A stretch of 64,000 nt of DNA from Nocardia terpenica (GTDB lineage Bacteria > Actinomycetota > Actinomycetes > Mycobacteriales > Mycobacteriaceae): NCBI RefSeq assembly GCF_013186535.1, contig NZ_JABMCZ010000001.1, positions 1,054,001-1,118,000 on the forward strand. The letters run 5' to 3'. Both the position numbers and the translations under genes were made by a program. Shown one piece after another: positions 44,945 to 53,352 of the stretch (within the stretch, counting starts at the first letter, position 1; every line of letters begins with the position of its first letter). The notes below the pieces were generated by a model. That model saw nothing but the letters and a program-made list of their open reading frames with translations. It had not been told where the DNA came from and did not search any database.

Positions 44945-45211
44945 ATGGCACATAAGAAGGGTGCATCCAGCTCGCGCAACGGTCGCGACTCGAATGCCCA
45001 GCGGCTCGGCGTGAAGCGCTTCGGCGGTCAGGTCGTCAAGGCCGGCGAGATCCTGGTCCGCCAGCGTGGCACTCACTTCCACCCCGGCGTGAACGTCGGC
45101 CGCGGTGGCGACGACACGCTGTTCGCCCTGGCGGCGGGCGCGGTCGAGTTCGGCACCAAGCGTGGCCGCAAGACCGTCAACATCGTGGTTCCGGAGCCGG
45201 TGCAGGCCTGA
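44945..45211 (+). CDS. rpmA: 50S ribosomal protein L27
   Basis: Predicted 88-residue ribosomal protein near the peptidyl-transferase centre. MAHKKGASSSRNGRDSNAQR is the classical start, without the cleavable N-terminal extension known in Firmicutes; GGQVVKAGEILVRQRGTHFH and GGDDTLFALAAG complete the family pattern. GAGGAG lies 9-14 bp ahead of the start. A strong intrinsic terminator follows. Confidence 0.98.
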   Translation: MAHKKGASSSRNGRDSNAQRLGVKRFGGQVVKAGEILVRQRGTHFHPGVNVGRGGDDTLFALAAGAVEFGTKRGRKTVNIVVPEPVQA

Positions 45212-45245
45212 GCCGCACCGGAGCCTCTTCCACAACACTTCGAAG

Positions 45246-45280
45246 CGGGTCAGGGTGACAGACACCCTGGCCCGTTTTCC
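45246..45280 (+). terminator. Intrinsic terminator after rpmA
   Basis: CGGGTCAGGGTG (45246-45257) pairs with CACCCTGGCCCG (45263-45274), one G-U, loop ACAGA, followed directly by TTTTCCT. The clearest rho-independent terminator in the window. Confidence 0.88.
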
Positions 45281-45327
45281 TGTCTTCGGCAGCAGGCCGA
45301 TCGTCGAGAAGGAGGATGATCAAGAGC

Positions 45328-46788
45328 ATGTCCAAGTTCATCGATCGCGTCGTGCTGCACGTCCGCGCCGGTAAGGGCGGTCACGGGTGTGCCTCGGTGC
45401 ATCGGGAGAAGTTCAAGCCGCTGGGCGGCCCCGACGGCGGCAACGGCGGCAACGGCGGGGATGTGATCCTCGAGGTCGACCCGAACGTGCACACCCTGCT
45501 GGACTTCCACTTCCACCCGCACGCCAAGGGCGGCAACGGCAAGCCCGGCGAGGGCGGCAACCGCGACGGCAAGCAGGGCACCGAGCTGCTGCTGAAGGTG
45601 CCCGACGGCACCGTGGTCATGAACGCCGACGGCGAGGTCCTGGCCGACATGGTCGGCGTCGGCACCCGCTACATCGCCGCGCGCGGCGGCCGCGGCGGCC
45701 TGGGCAATGCGGCGCTGGTCTCGCGGGCGCGCAAGGCGCCCGGCTTCGCGCTGCTCGGCGAGGAGGGCGAGGAGCGCGATCTCGTCCTGGAACTGAAGTC
45801 CGTCGCCGATGTGGGCCTGGTCGGCTTCCCGTCGGCCGGGAAGTCGTCGCTGGTGTCGGTGCTGTCGGCCGCCAAGCCGAAGATCGCCGACTACCCGTTC
45901 ACCACCCTGGTGCCGAATCTGGGCGTGGTGTCCAGCGGCGACACCACCTTCACCATCGCCGACGTGCCCGGCCTGATTCCCGGCGCCAGCGAGGGCCGCG
46001 GCCTGGGCCTGGACTTCCTGCGGCACCTGGAGCGCTGCGCGGTGCTCGCGCACGTGGTCGACTGCGCCACCCTGGAACCCGGGCGCGACCCGGTGTCCGA
46101 TGTCGACGCGCTCGAGGCCGAACTGGCCGCCTACCGGCCCGCGCTGAAGGCCGATGCCGGGCTCGGCGATCTGGCCGACCGTCCGCGCGTGGTGATCCTC
46201 AACAAGGTCGACATCCCCGACGCCGAGGAACTCGCCGAGATGGTGACCGCCGAGTTCACCGCTCGCGGCTGGCCGGTCTTCAAGATCTCGGCGGTATCGC
46301 GGGAAGGCTTGCGGCCGTTGACCTTCGCGCTCGCCGACCAGGTGCGCCGGTACCGCGAGGCGCATCCGAAGGCGGCGCCCAAGCGGCCGGTGATCCGGCC
46401 GGTCGTGGCGGGCGAGAGCGGCTTCAGCGTGGTGCGCGATCCCGAGGTCGAGGGCGGTTTCATCGTCCGCGGCGAGCGGCCCGAGCGGTGGGTGCGCCAG
46501 ACCCAGTTCGACAACGACGAGGCCGTGGGCTACCTGGCCGACCGCCTGGCCCGCCTCGGCGTCGAGGACGAGCTGGTGCGCCTGGGCGCCGAGCCCGGCG
46601 CGTCGGTGACCATCGGCGACGTCTGCTTCGACTGGGAGCCACAGGTTTCCGCCGGAATCGATATGGTGATGACGGGTCGCGGTACCGATCCGCGGATCGA
46701 TCAGAGCGAGCGCATCTCCGCTGCCGAGCGCAAGCATGCCTCCCGCGTGCGGCGTGGTCTGGTCACGGAGGACGAAGACCAGGAGTGA
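45328..46788 (+). CDS. obgE: Obg GTPase (CgtA/ObgE)
   Basis: Predicted 486-residue GTPase linked to late 50S assembly and stress control. The glycine-rich Obg fold runs over residues 1-158 (GGPDGGNGGNGGDV); the G domain has GFPSAGKSS near 168, DVPGLIPGA near 210 and NKVD near 290; the C-terminal OCT domain follows (GGFIVRGERPERWV). I chose ATG 45328 (MSKFIDRVVLHVRAGKGG), as in mycobacteria; ATG 45316 touches the AAGGAGG and is less likely. Followed 3 bp later by proB. Confidence 0.96.
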   Translation: MSKFIDRVVLHVRAGKGGHGCASVHREKFKPLGGPDGGNGGNGGDVILEVDPNVHTLLDFHFHPHAKGGNGKPGEGGNRDGKQGTELLLKVPDGTVVMNADGEVLADMVGVGTRYIAARGGRGGLGNAALVSRARKAPGFALLGEEGEERDLVLELKSVADVGLVGFPSAGKSSLVSVLSAAKPKIADYPFTTLVPNLGVVSSGDTTFTIADVPGLIPGASEGRGLGLDFLRHLERCAVLAHVVDCATLEPGRDPVSDVDALEAELAAYRPALKADAGLGDLADRPRVVILNKVDIPDAEELAEMVTAEFTARGWPVFKISAVSREGLRPLTFALADQVRRYREAHPKAAPKRPVIRPVVAGESGFSVVRDPEVEGGFIVRGERPERWVRQTQFDNDEAVGYLADRLARLGVEDELVRLGAEPGASVTIGDVCFDWEPQVSAGIDMVMTGRGTDPRIDQSERISAAERKHASRVRRGLVTEDEDQE

Positions 46789-46791
46789 GGT

Positions 46792-47919
46792 ATGACGCGG
46801 GTTGATGCGGGGCGGCAGCTGAGCGAGGCGCGGGCGGCGATCGCCTCGGCGCGCAGCGTCGTGGTGAAGATCGGCTCCTCGGCGCTGACCAGCCTCGAGG
46901 GCGGGCTCGACACCGGGCGGCTGGACCGGCTCGCCGACGCCGTGGAGGCGCGGATGCGGGCCGGTTCGGATGTGGTGGTGGTGTCCTCGGGCGCCATCGC
47001 GGCCGGGATCGCTCCGCTCCGATTGTCTTCCCGCCCCAGGGATCTGGCGACCAAGCAGGCGGCGGCGAGCGTCGGGCAGCTGGCGCTCGCGCACGCCTGG
47101 GGCACCTCGTTCGCCCGCTACGACCGCGTGGTCGGCCAGGTGCTGCTCAGCGCCGGTGACTTCTCCCGGCGCGAACAGCATCGCAATGCGCAGCGCACCC
47201 TGGACCGGCTGCGGGCACTGCACGCGGTGGCCGTGGTCAACGAGAACGACACCATCGCCACCGAGGAGATCCGCTTCGGCGACAACGACCGGCTCGCCGC
47301 GCTGGTGGCGCATCTGGTCGGCGCGGACGCGCTGGTGCTGCTGTCGGATGTGGACGGGCTCTACGACGGCGATCCGCGCAAGGGGTCGGCGACGTTCATT
47401 CCCGAGGTGCGCGGCAGCGCCGACCTGGACGGCGTGATCGCCGGCAGCGGCGGCGCGCTCGGCACCGGCGGGATGGCGTCGAAGCTGTCGGCCGCGCGGC
47501 TGGCCGCCGACGCGGGTGTGCCCGTCCTGCTGGCCGCCGCCTCCGATGCCGCCGCCGCGCTGTCGGGCGCCGCCGTCGGTACCGCCTTCGCCGCCCGCCC
47601 GGTTCGCCTGTCCGCCCGCAGGTTCTGGGTCCGCCACGCCGCCGACAGTCGCGGCGCGGTTTTGCTCGACGACGGCGCGGTGCAGGCCGTCGCGGACCGC
47701 CGCCGCTCCCTGCTGGCGGCCGGTATCACCGGCGTGCGCGGCCGCTTCTTCGGCGGCGACGTCGTGGACCTGATCGCCCACGACGGCCGCATCGTCGCCC
47801 GCGGCGTCGTCGAATACGACAGCACCGAACTGGAATCCATGCTCGGCCGCTCGACATCCGAACTCCCCGAAGGCATGCACCGGCCCGTCGTCCACGCCGA
47901 CGACCTGGTCAAGGTGTAA
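46792..47919 (+). CDS. proB: Glutamate 5-kinase
   Basis: Predicted 375-residue enzyme catalysing the first step of proline synthesis. The amino-acid-kinase domain has VVKIGSSALTS near residue 24, VVSSGAIAAGI near 63, and ENDTIATEEIRFGDNDRLAA near 150 (split: ENDTIATEEIRF, GDNDRLAA); GTGGMASKLSAARLAADAGV lies near 225. The C-terminal ~95 residues form a PUA domain, the full E. coli-type architecture. AGGAG at 46780-46784 precedes ATG 46792. Coupled closely to obgE; converges with the PPE-like gene 22 bp later. Confidence 0.95.
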   Translation: MTRVDAGRQLSEARAAIASARSVVVKIGSSALTSLEGGLDTGRLDRLADAVEARMRAGSDVVVVSSGAIAAGIAPLRLSSRPRDLATKQAAASVGQLALAHAWGTSFARYDRVVGQVLLSAGDFSRREQHRNAQRTLDRLRALHAVAVVNENDTIATEEIRFGDNDRLAALVAHLVGADALVLLSDVDGLYDGDPRKGSATFIPEVRGSADLDGVIAGSGGALGTGGMASKLSAARLAADAGVPVLLAAASDAAAALSGAAVGTAFAARPVRLSARRFWVRHAADSRGAVLLDDGAVQAVADRRRSLLAAGITGVRGRFFGGDVVDLIAHDGRIVARGVVEYDSTELESMLGRSTSELPEGMHRPVVHADDLVKV

Positions 47920-47941
47920 CCCTCGAAAGTCGTTGGGCCGC

Positions 47942-49207
47942 CTACTGACCCGGCATGACGCCCGGTTGGTCCGGGACGGTCGACTCCGGAATGGGGCCGG
48001 TGACGCCCGGCTGGCCGTCCTGATCGGTGAGCGGCGGGCCCTGCTGGGGGGCCTGCGGTGGGGGTGGCGCCGGGTGATGCGTGGGCGGCGGAGGCGGTGG
48101 GGGAGTGTGGGTTTGGGGGACCGGCGGCTGCGGCGGGGCCGTCGACGGTGGTGGGGGTGCGGCCGGAGGCGTTGAGGGGGCGGGAGATTCGGGTGCCTGC
48201 GGCGGCGGGGTCGGCGCGGGCTGCTGGGACGGTGTGGGGACGGACTGCTGCGGTGGTACGGGTTGCTGGGTGGTCGGTGGTACGGGTTGCTGCGTCGACG
48301 GCGGCGCGGGGTGCTGCGTCGACGGCGGCGCGGGGTGCTGCGTCGACGGCGGCGCGGGGTGCTGCGTCGACGGTGCAGGGCTGGGGGAAGGGGTTGCGGG
48401 CGTGGTGTTTTCGGGACCTGGGGTCGGTGGAGGTGCGGGCGTGGTGTTTTCGGGCGTCGGGGCCGCCGGAGGTGCGGGTGTGGCGGGGGCCGGGGGAGTC
48501 TGCTGCCGCGGCGGAACCGACTGTGGCTGCGGCGGAACCGACTGTGGCTGCGGAGGAACCGACTGTGGCTGCGGGGGAACCGACCGCGGCGCGGGTGGAT
48601 TCGAGCGCAGCGGCGCGGGGGCGCTCGGCAGGCCGGGCACGGCGGGAGGCTCCGGCAGGGCCGGAATGCCGCTGCCCGCAGCGGAATACGCCGGTTTGTA
48701 GATCATGTTCATGGCCAGCACCGCCTCCTGCCGCAGTGCCTCCTGCGCCTGCTGCGCGCCGATGACGTGGGCGGCCTCGAGCAGGCGGGCGACGGTGCCC
48801 ACGGGTCCGGAGTCGCCGGACGGCACGACCGCGACCTTCACGGCCTCGGCCGCCGCCGCCAAGGCGCCGAGGCGAGCGCCGACTTCGCCCAGCACCGCGG
48901 CCAATTCGTCCACCGACTCGGCGAAACTGCGTGTGCACGCCGACGCGGCGTCGGCGGCGACGCCGGTCCACCGCACCGAATCCATCACCCGGCCCGCGGT
49001 GTCGCGGGTGATCGGCATCGAGGTGGCCAGCGTGCCCGCCGCCTCCAGCCACACCAGTGACGTTTGCAGAATCTCCCCGGCGTCGATCCGCTGCGTGCCC
49101 GCGTAGATCTGCTCGTGCGGCATGGATTCGAAATGCTCTATGGCACTGATGTATTCGGGATCGGTACGGTGCGGTGGCTGCGGTCCGTACCGGAATTCGG
49201 TAGTCAT
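47942..49207 (-). CDS. PPE/WXG100-like ESX substrate with a long proline-rich tail
   Basis: Predicted 421-residue protein. Residues 1-170 are helical and include WTGVAADAASACTRSFAESV, with the W-x-G turn typical of WXG100/PPE-like type VII secretion substrates. Residues about 190-421 are very rich in Pro, Gln and Thr, with tandem peptides: QPQSVPP (four), TQHPAPPS (three to four). The tail should be extended and may lie in or beyond the cell wall. ATG 49207 overlaps the stop of the upstream small helical gene. The order EspG - small helical protein - PPE-like protein is that of an ESX substrate/chaperone module. Confidence 0.75.
   Translation of the reverse strand: MTTEFRYGPQPPHRTDPEYISAIEHFESMPHEQIYAGTQRIDAGEILQTSLVWLEAAGTLATSMPITRDTAGRVMDSVRWTGVAADAASACTRSFAESVDELAAVLGEVGARLGALAAAAEAVKVAVVPSGDSGPVGTVARLLEAAHVIGAQQAQEALRQEAVLAMNMIYKPAYSAAGSGIPALPEPPAVPGLPSAPAPLRSNPPAPRSVPPQPQSVPPQPQSVPPQPQSVPPRQQTPPAPATPAPPAAPTPENTTPAPPPTPGPENTTPATPSPSPAPSTQHPAPPSTQHPAPPSTQHPAPPSTQQPVPPTTQQPVPPQQSVPTPSQQPAPTPPPQAPESPAPSTPPAAPPPPSTAPPQPPVPQTHTPPPPPPPTHHPAPPPPQAPQQGPPLTDQDGQPGVTGPIPESTVPDQPGVMPGQ
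48263..48590 (-). repeat. In-frame minisatellites in the PPE-like gene
   Basis: Two arrays: a 24-bp unit (GCTGCGTCGACGGCGGCGCG plus GGGT) repeated about 3.5 times near 48290-48375, and a 21-bp unit (CTGTGGCTGCGG then CGGAACCGA) repeated about four times near 48511-48590. Both periods keep the frame. They do not contain the GATCCCGGC hairpin arm and look like an independent case. Confidence 0.8.
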
Positions 49208-49578
49208 CGAGGCAGCCTCGACGATATCGCGCGCAGTGCGGCGGCATGCGCGGCGTCGGCCTCCTCGTACAGTCCAGCGCTGGTCAGAAATGCCTCCTTC
49301 ATCCGGTAGGAGGCGGCGATGTACTGGTCCAGCAATGCCGCGGCATCGCGCGCCTTACGCCCGAATCCGGCCTGAAGCTGCTCCGCGGAGAAGAAGCCGC
49401 CGAAACCGTGTAACTGCGAGACCGATTCGAGGCGCTGTTGCAGATAGCGCAACCGGTCGGCCTGCTGCTCGTAGATATCCGCGCAGCGACGAGCCGCCGC
49501 CGGATCGAACGTGACAGTGCCACTCTGCGCCGCCTGCAGGAACCGGGCTATATCGGCCTGGCTGGTCTCGATCGTCAT
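49204..49578 (-). CDS. Small helical ESX-type secreted protein (EspC/PE-like)
   Basis: Predicted 124-residue, almost all-helical protein: FDPAAARRCADIYEQQADRL, then LESVSQLHGFGGFFSAEQLQ with a Gly-rich turn between two helices, then FGRKARDAAALLDQYIAASY. This helix-turn-helix layout and position before a PPE-like gene match PE/EspC-like partners of type VII secretion. The turn carries F-G-G rather than W-x-G. A Y-x-x-x-D/E-like export signal may be YEEADAAH near the C terminus (Y-x-x-x-D). ATG 49578 overlaps no upstream gene; GTG 49584 is an alternative. Confidence 0.68.
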   Translation of the reverse strand: MTIETSQADIARFLQAAQSGTVTFDPAAARRCADIYEQQADRLRYLQQRLESVSQLHGFGGFFSAEQLQAGFGRKARDAAALLDQYIAASYRMKEAFLTSAGLYEEADAAHAAALRAISSRLPR

Positions 49579-49670
49579 GAGCACCCCTGAGATCGGTCGG
49601 TCGTGACTCAGCCTAACCGGATCGCCCCCGCGCGGTCAGCGCAGTGGTCCGGTCCGATCGCCGCCCCCGA

Positions 49671-50405
49671 TCACCGCGGAATGCGTTTCTGCAGGTGAGC
49701 GGCGATTTGCGGGCCGGAGGCCGGTACTACGTGCACCTCCTCCCCGGCGCGGATCAGATAGCGGCCGTCCCCGGCCACATCGATCCACGTGTAATAGACC
49801 GGCGCGGGGGGATTTCGGCGATCCAGGGCCGACTCGATGCGGATGTGCCCCTCCGCGGTATGCGGTTTGAGCAGCAGCCGCCGGATGCGCGGTGCGAGCG
49901 GCTGGGTGACCATGACGGTCTCCTCGTCGCGCACGGCATCGGCGGGCGCGGTCCGCGCGGGCTCCTTCCCGGGCGGCGTGTCCGGCAGCAGCGCGGCGAT
50001 GCGGGCGCCCAGCTTGGTGGTGTGCCCGATCGAGATGTGTACCCGCCCACCGAAGTCCGCGGTGCCGCCGGGTTCCTGGACGGCGAGCACGGCATGGTCG
50101 TAGACGACGGCGCCCACCGCGCGAATCTCGCTGCCGGGCGCGTGCTTACCGCCGACCGCGATCACCCGCGTATGCGGCCGCGCCAGAATCCGCAGGCATG
50201 CCGACAGATCCGGATCGGCCCCCAGCGGCAACCGCACTTCCAGGGTCTTGCGTAATGTCGCCGCCTGATCTTCCGTACGCGGACTCTCCAGAATCCGAAT
50301 CGGGAACGGATGACGATCCGTGTCGGTTTCTCGCCAGATATGCGCGAACTCGTCCGGTGCGAAAGTCCAGCCCACGCCGAGTAACACCCTTCGTTTTATA
50401 TGCAA
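49671..50405 (-). CDS. ESX secretion-associated protein EspG
   Basis: Predicted protein of up to 244 residues. WTFAPDEFAHIWRETDTDRH then PFPIRILESPRTEDQ is the typical EspG N-terminal block, and the mixed alpha/beta pattern continues to the end. EspG is the cytoplasmic chaperone that binds PE-PPE dimers and keeps them soluble for the ESX channel. The start is uncertain: TTG at 50405 opens the frame, while GTG 50387 (MLLGVGWTFAPDEF) fits the family better; neither has a strong ribosome-binding site. No EccA-E core genes are in the window, so the module must use a secretion system encoded elsewhere. Confidence 0.8.
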   Translation of the reverse strand: MHIKRRVLLGVGWTFAPDEFAHIWRETDTDRHPFPIRILESPRTEDQAATLRKTLEVRLPLGADPDLSACLRILARPHTRVIAVGGKHAPGSEIRAVGAVVYDHAVLAVQEPGGTADFGGRVHISIGHTTKLGARIAALLPDTPPGKEPARTAPADAVRDEETVMVTQPLAPRIRRLLLKPHTAEGHIRIESALDRRNPPAPVYYTWIDVAGDGRYLIRAGEEVHVVPASGPQIAAHLQKRIPR

Positions 50406-50649
50406 GAGTCTGCACGTAGCGTAGCCGTGTCGAGGTCACGCGGCCAGGTGAGCGTCATGCGTTCAGGTGAGCCCGAATTGATGCGAGGGTGAGCCACTGT
50501 CGTTAACACCACTGGATACCCCTCGATATAACCGAACAACGCCGGGACCGAGGTAGATGCCTGGGTCGCTTTCCGGTTGTTTCGACTATCCGACGATCTC
50601 GCCTCGTAGGCGCAGTGTAGGCGCAGCGGGGGAGCGACGGGAGGGTGTA

Positions 50650-53352
50650 GTGCAGGGTTCGGATTTCAAGCTCGATGTGGCCGGAGCGAGTGTGGGGGGT
50701 AAGGCGTGGGGGTTGGGGTTGTTGCGGGGGGCGGGGTTTCGGGTGCCGGAGTGGGTTGTGGTGGAGGGGAGGGTGTTTGGGGGGTTGGGGGGTGGGTTGG
50801 TGTCGGAGGTGGAGGGTTTCGTGGGGGAGGTGGAGTTGGAGGGGGCGTTGAGGCGGGGGGCCAGGTTGCGGGAGCAGATTCTGAATGCTGTGTTGCCGGG
50901 TGGGGTGGTTGAGGAGATCGGTGCGGTGTGTGCAGGGTTGGGGGAGGGGCCGGTGGCGGTGCGGTCGTCGGCAGCAGCTGAGGATGGAGAAGGGTATTCG
51001 TTTGCGGGGCAGTTCGATTCGTTTCTGAACCGGCGTGGTGTCGATGAGGTGGTGGAGGCGGTGCGGGGGTGTTGGGCGTCGGCGTTTTCGGAGCGGGTGA
51101 TCCGGTATGCGTTCGCGCACAATGTGGCCTTGTCGGGGGTGCCGTCGGTGATCGTGCAACGACTGATCCCCGCTAGGGCGAGTGGGGTGTTGTTCACCGC
51201 GGATCCGGTGACCGGGGCAACGGATGTGGTGGTGATCGGGGCGGTGTACGGGCTCGGTGAAGGCCTGGTGTCGGGGGCGGTGGATGCGGATTCGCTGGTG
51301 GTGGACAAGGTCTCGGGGACGGTGGTGGAGACGGTGATCGGGGAGAAAGCCACCGCCTATCAGCCCGATGGTGATTCCGGTTGTGTGGCAGTGGAAGTCG
51401 ATCCCGACCGGCGTTCCCGTGTCGCGGTGTCGGAGGCGGAGATCGCGGAGCTGGTCGATGTGGGGCGTCGCGTCGAAGCCGCGTTCGATGGTCCGCAGGA
51501 TGTAGAGTGGGCGGTGGGCGAGGACGGGGTGTGGCTGCTGCAAGCTCGCCCAATCACCACCCCCGTCGGCGCGCTGCTGCGCGGGGCCGGGGAGGACCTA
51601 GCCGAGGGGGAGATACGGGTCTGGGACAACTCCAATATTATCGAGAGTTTCAGCGGGGTGACCTCGCCGTTGACGTTCACGACCGCGGCCGATATCTACG
51701 GCCGCGTCTACCGCGGCTACGCGGAGTCGTTGCGGGTGCCGAAGGCGCAGGTGGCGCAGACCGAGGCGTGGACGTCGGTGTTGTTGGGCAGTTTCCACGG
51801 CCGGGTGTATTACAACCTGCTGCACTGGTATCGCATGGTCGGCATCGCCCCCGGCTACCCACTCAACCGGAAGGTCCTGGAAGCCGCCCTCGGGGTCGCG
51901 GAACCACTACCGAACGAGATCGCGAAGACGTTGCGGCCGTTCACCTTCCCGAACCCGGTCGCGCGGCTGGTGTCGCGGGCGGTGACCACCGCAACGTATG
52001 TGCGGCGGATCGTCGGCATCGACGCCATGATGGACGAGTTCCTCGCCGAGTTCTACCGCGTGTACGACGAGTTCGAGACGGTCGACACCTCGATGATGTC
52101 GGGGCGGGAGGCGTTCGAGCGGTATCGGGTGTTGGATCGGGATCTGGTGCGGCGGTGGGGGCCGTTGATGGTGCTCGACGCCATGCTCCTCACTTTGACC
52201 GGGGTGTTGTATGGGGTGACTCGGCTGATGCTGCCGAAGGCACCGGAGTGGTTCCTGTACGCGGTGATCGGCCCCGGCAGCGATGTCGAATCCGCCGAAC
52301 CCGCCCAGGCGATGACCGAACTCGCCGCCCAGGTGCGCGCGGATCCGGAGCTGCGGAAGCTGGTGGAATCGGTTGCGCCACATCAGGTCTACGACGAACT
52401 CCGCGTGGCAGGACACACCGAGTTCGTGGCGCGGGTGGATGACTACATCGCCCGCTACGGGTATCGGAGCCTGGACGAGCTGAAGTTGGAGACCCCCGAT
52501 TTGCGGGAGGATCCGGCGAGCCTGTTCGTGATGTTGCGGGCCGCACTGCCGTTGGAGCGGCCGCAGCGGCGCGGAGAAGCCGACGCCTACCTGGATGCGC
52601 ACCTGCACGGGTGGCGGCGGCGTGTGTATGAGCGGTTGCGGGGGAAGGCGTCACGGTGTGCGGGGCATCGGGAGCGGTTGCGATTCTGCCGGACGCGGGC
52701 GTTCGGGATGATGAAACGCATGATCCGGGTCATGGCCCGCGACCTGGTGTCGCGCGGCGTGCTCGACGACCCGGCCGACGTCTACCAGTTGACCATCCAG
52801 GAACTCCGAGGCTGCTACGAGAGTGCCGCCAGCGAGGATCTGCGGGCGCGGGTGACGCTGCGGAAACGGCAGCGGGCCACCGATACCCGCTTGGTCGCCC
52901 CGCCCCGATTCACGACCCGGGGGCCGGGGTTCGGGCGCGCGGAACTCGCCGCCCAGGGCTGGGTGCCGGTCACCGCGACTCCCGCCGCGACCGCGGGGGC
53001 GGTGCTGACAGGGACGCCCTCGGGTGCGGGGGTGGGTGAGGGTCGGGCGGTGGTGGTGGACACGCCGCAGGATGTGGCCGGTGGGGTGTTGGTCACCTAC
53101 CGCACCGACCCGGGCTGGGTGGCGGTGCTGCCGTCGGCGCGAGCGCTGGTGATCGAGCGGGGTAGCCCACTCACCCATGTGGCGATCGTGGCCCGCGAAC
53201 TCGGGGTGCCGACGGTGGTGCAGCTCCCCGGGGTGACCGCGGCGATTCGGACCGGGATGACGATCAGGGTCGACGGCACCGAGGGAACCGTGACCGTGCT
53301 GGCGGAGGGGAATGGACGCGATGAGCAGAAAGACGGTTCTGATGAGCACTGA
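50650..53352 (+). CDS. PEP-synthase / rifampin-phosphotransferase-like enzyme
   Basis: Predicted 900-residue protein. The N-terminal ~300 residues are a PEP/pyruvate-dikinase-type ATP-grasp domain (VGGKAWGLGLLR near 16-27, PVAVRSSAAAEDGEGYSFAG, DVEWAVGEDGVWLLQARPIT). The central ~450-residue domain begins with WDNSNIIESFSGVTSPLTF. The C-terminal swivelling phosphohistidine domain has H843 in GSPLTHVAIVARELGVP. The order ATP - middle - His matches rifampin phosphotransferase, in which beta-phosphate from ATP passes through His to a small molecule. GTG 50650 has GGAGGG 4 nt upstream. First gene of the AfsA operon; it probably phosphorylates a pathway intermediate. The first ~350 bp are unusually G/T-rich on the coding strand. 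Confidence 0.85.
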   Translation: MQGSDFKLDVAGASVGGKAWGLGLLRGAGFRVPEWVVVEGRVFGGLGGGLVSEVEGFVGEVELEGALRRGARLREQILNAVLPGGVVEEIGAVCAGLGEGPVAVRSSAAAEDGEGYSFAGQFDSFLNRRGVDEVVEAVRGCWASAFSERVIRYAFAHNVALSGVPSVIVQRLIPARASGVLFTADPVTGATDVVVIGAVYGLGEGLVSGAVDADSLVVDKVSGTVVETVIGEKATAYQPDGDSGCVAVEVDPDRRSRVAVSEAEIAELVDVGRRVEAAFDGPQDVEWAVGEDGVWLLQARPITTPVGALLRGAGEDLAEGEIRVWDNSNIIESFSGVTSPLTFTTAADIYGRVYRGYAESLRVPKAQVAQTEAWTSVLLGSFHGRVYYNLLHWYRMVGIAPGYPLNRKVLEAALGVAEPLPNEIAKTLRPFTFPNPVARLVSRAVTTATYVRRIVGIDAMMDEFLAEFYRVYDEFETVDTSMMSGREAFERYRVLDRDLVRRWGPLMVLDAMLLTLTGVLYGVTRLMLPKAPEWFLYAVIGPGSDVESAEPAQAMTELAAQVRADPELRKLVESVAPHQVYDELRVAGHTEFVARVDDYIARYGYRSLDELKLETPDLREDPASLFVMLRAALPLERPQRRGEADAYLDAHLHGWRRRVYERLRGKASRCAGHRERLRFCRTRAFGMMKRMIRVMARDLVSRGVLDDPADVYQLTIQELRGCYESAASEDLRARVTLRKRQRATDTRLVAPPRFTTRGPGFGRAELAAQGWVPVTATPAATAGAVLTGTPSGAGVGEGRAVVVDTPQDVAGGVLVTYRTDPGWVAVLPSARALVIERGSPLTHVAIVARELGVPTVVQLPGVTAAIRTGMTIRVDGTEGTVTVLAEGNGRDEQKDGSDEH

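Noticed and set aside
45250..47895. 881-codon minus-strand open frame opposite obgE and proB
   Set aside because: The opposite-strand genes are certain from conserved motifs and synteny; the frame has no recognisable domain.
50503..51543. Minus-strand His/Pro/Arg-rich open frame opposite the PEP-synthase-like gene
   Set aside because: It is a low-complexity reflection of the skewed coding strand; the plus-strand gene has intact ATP-grasp motifs.
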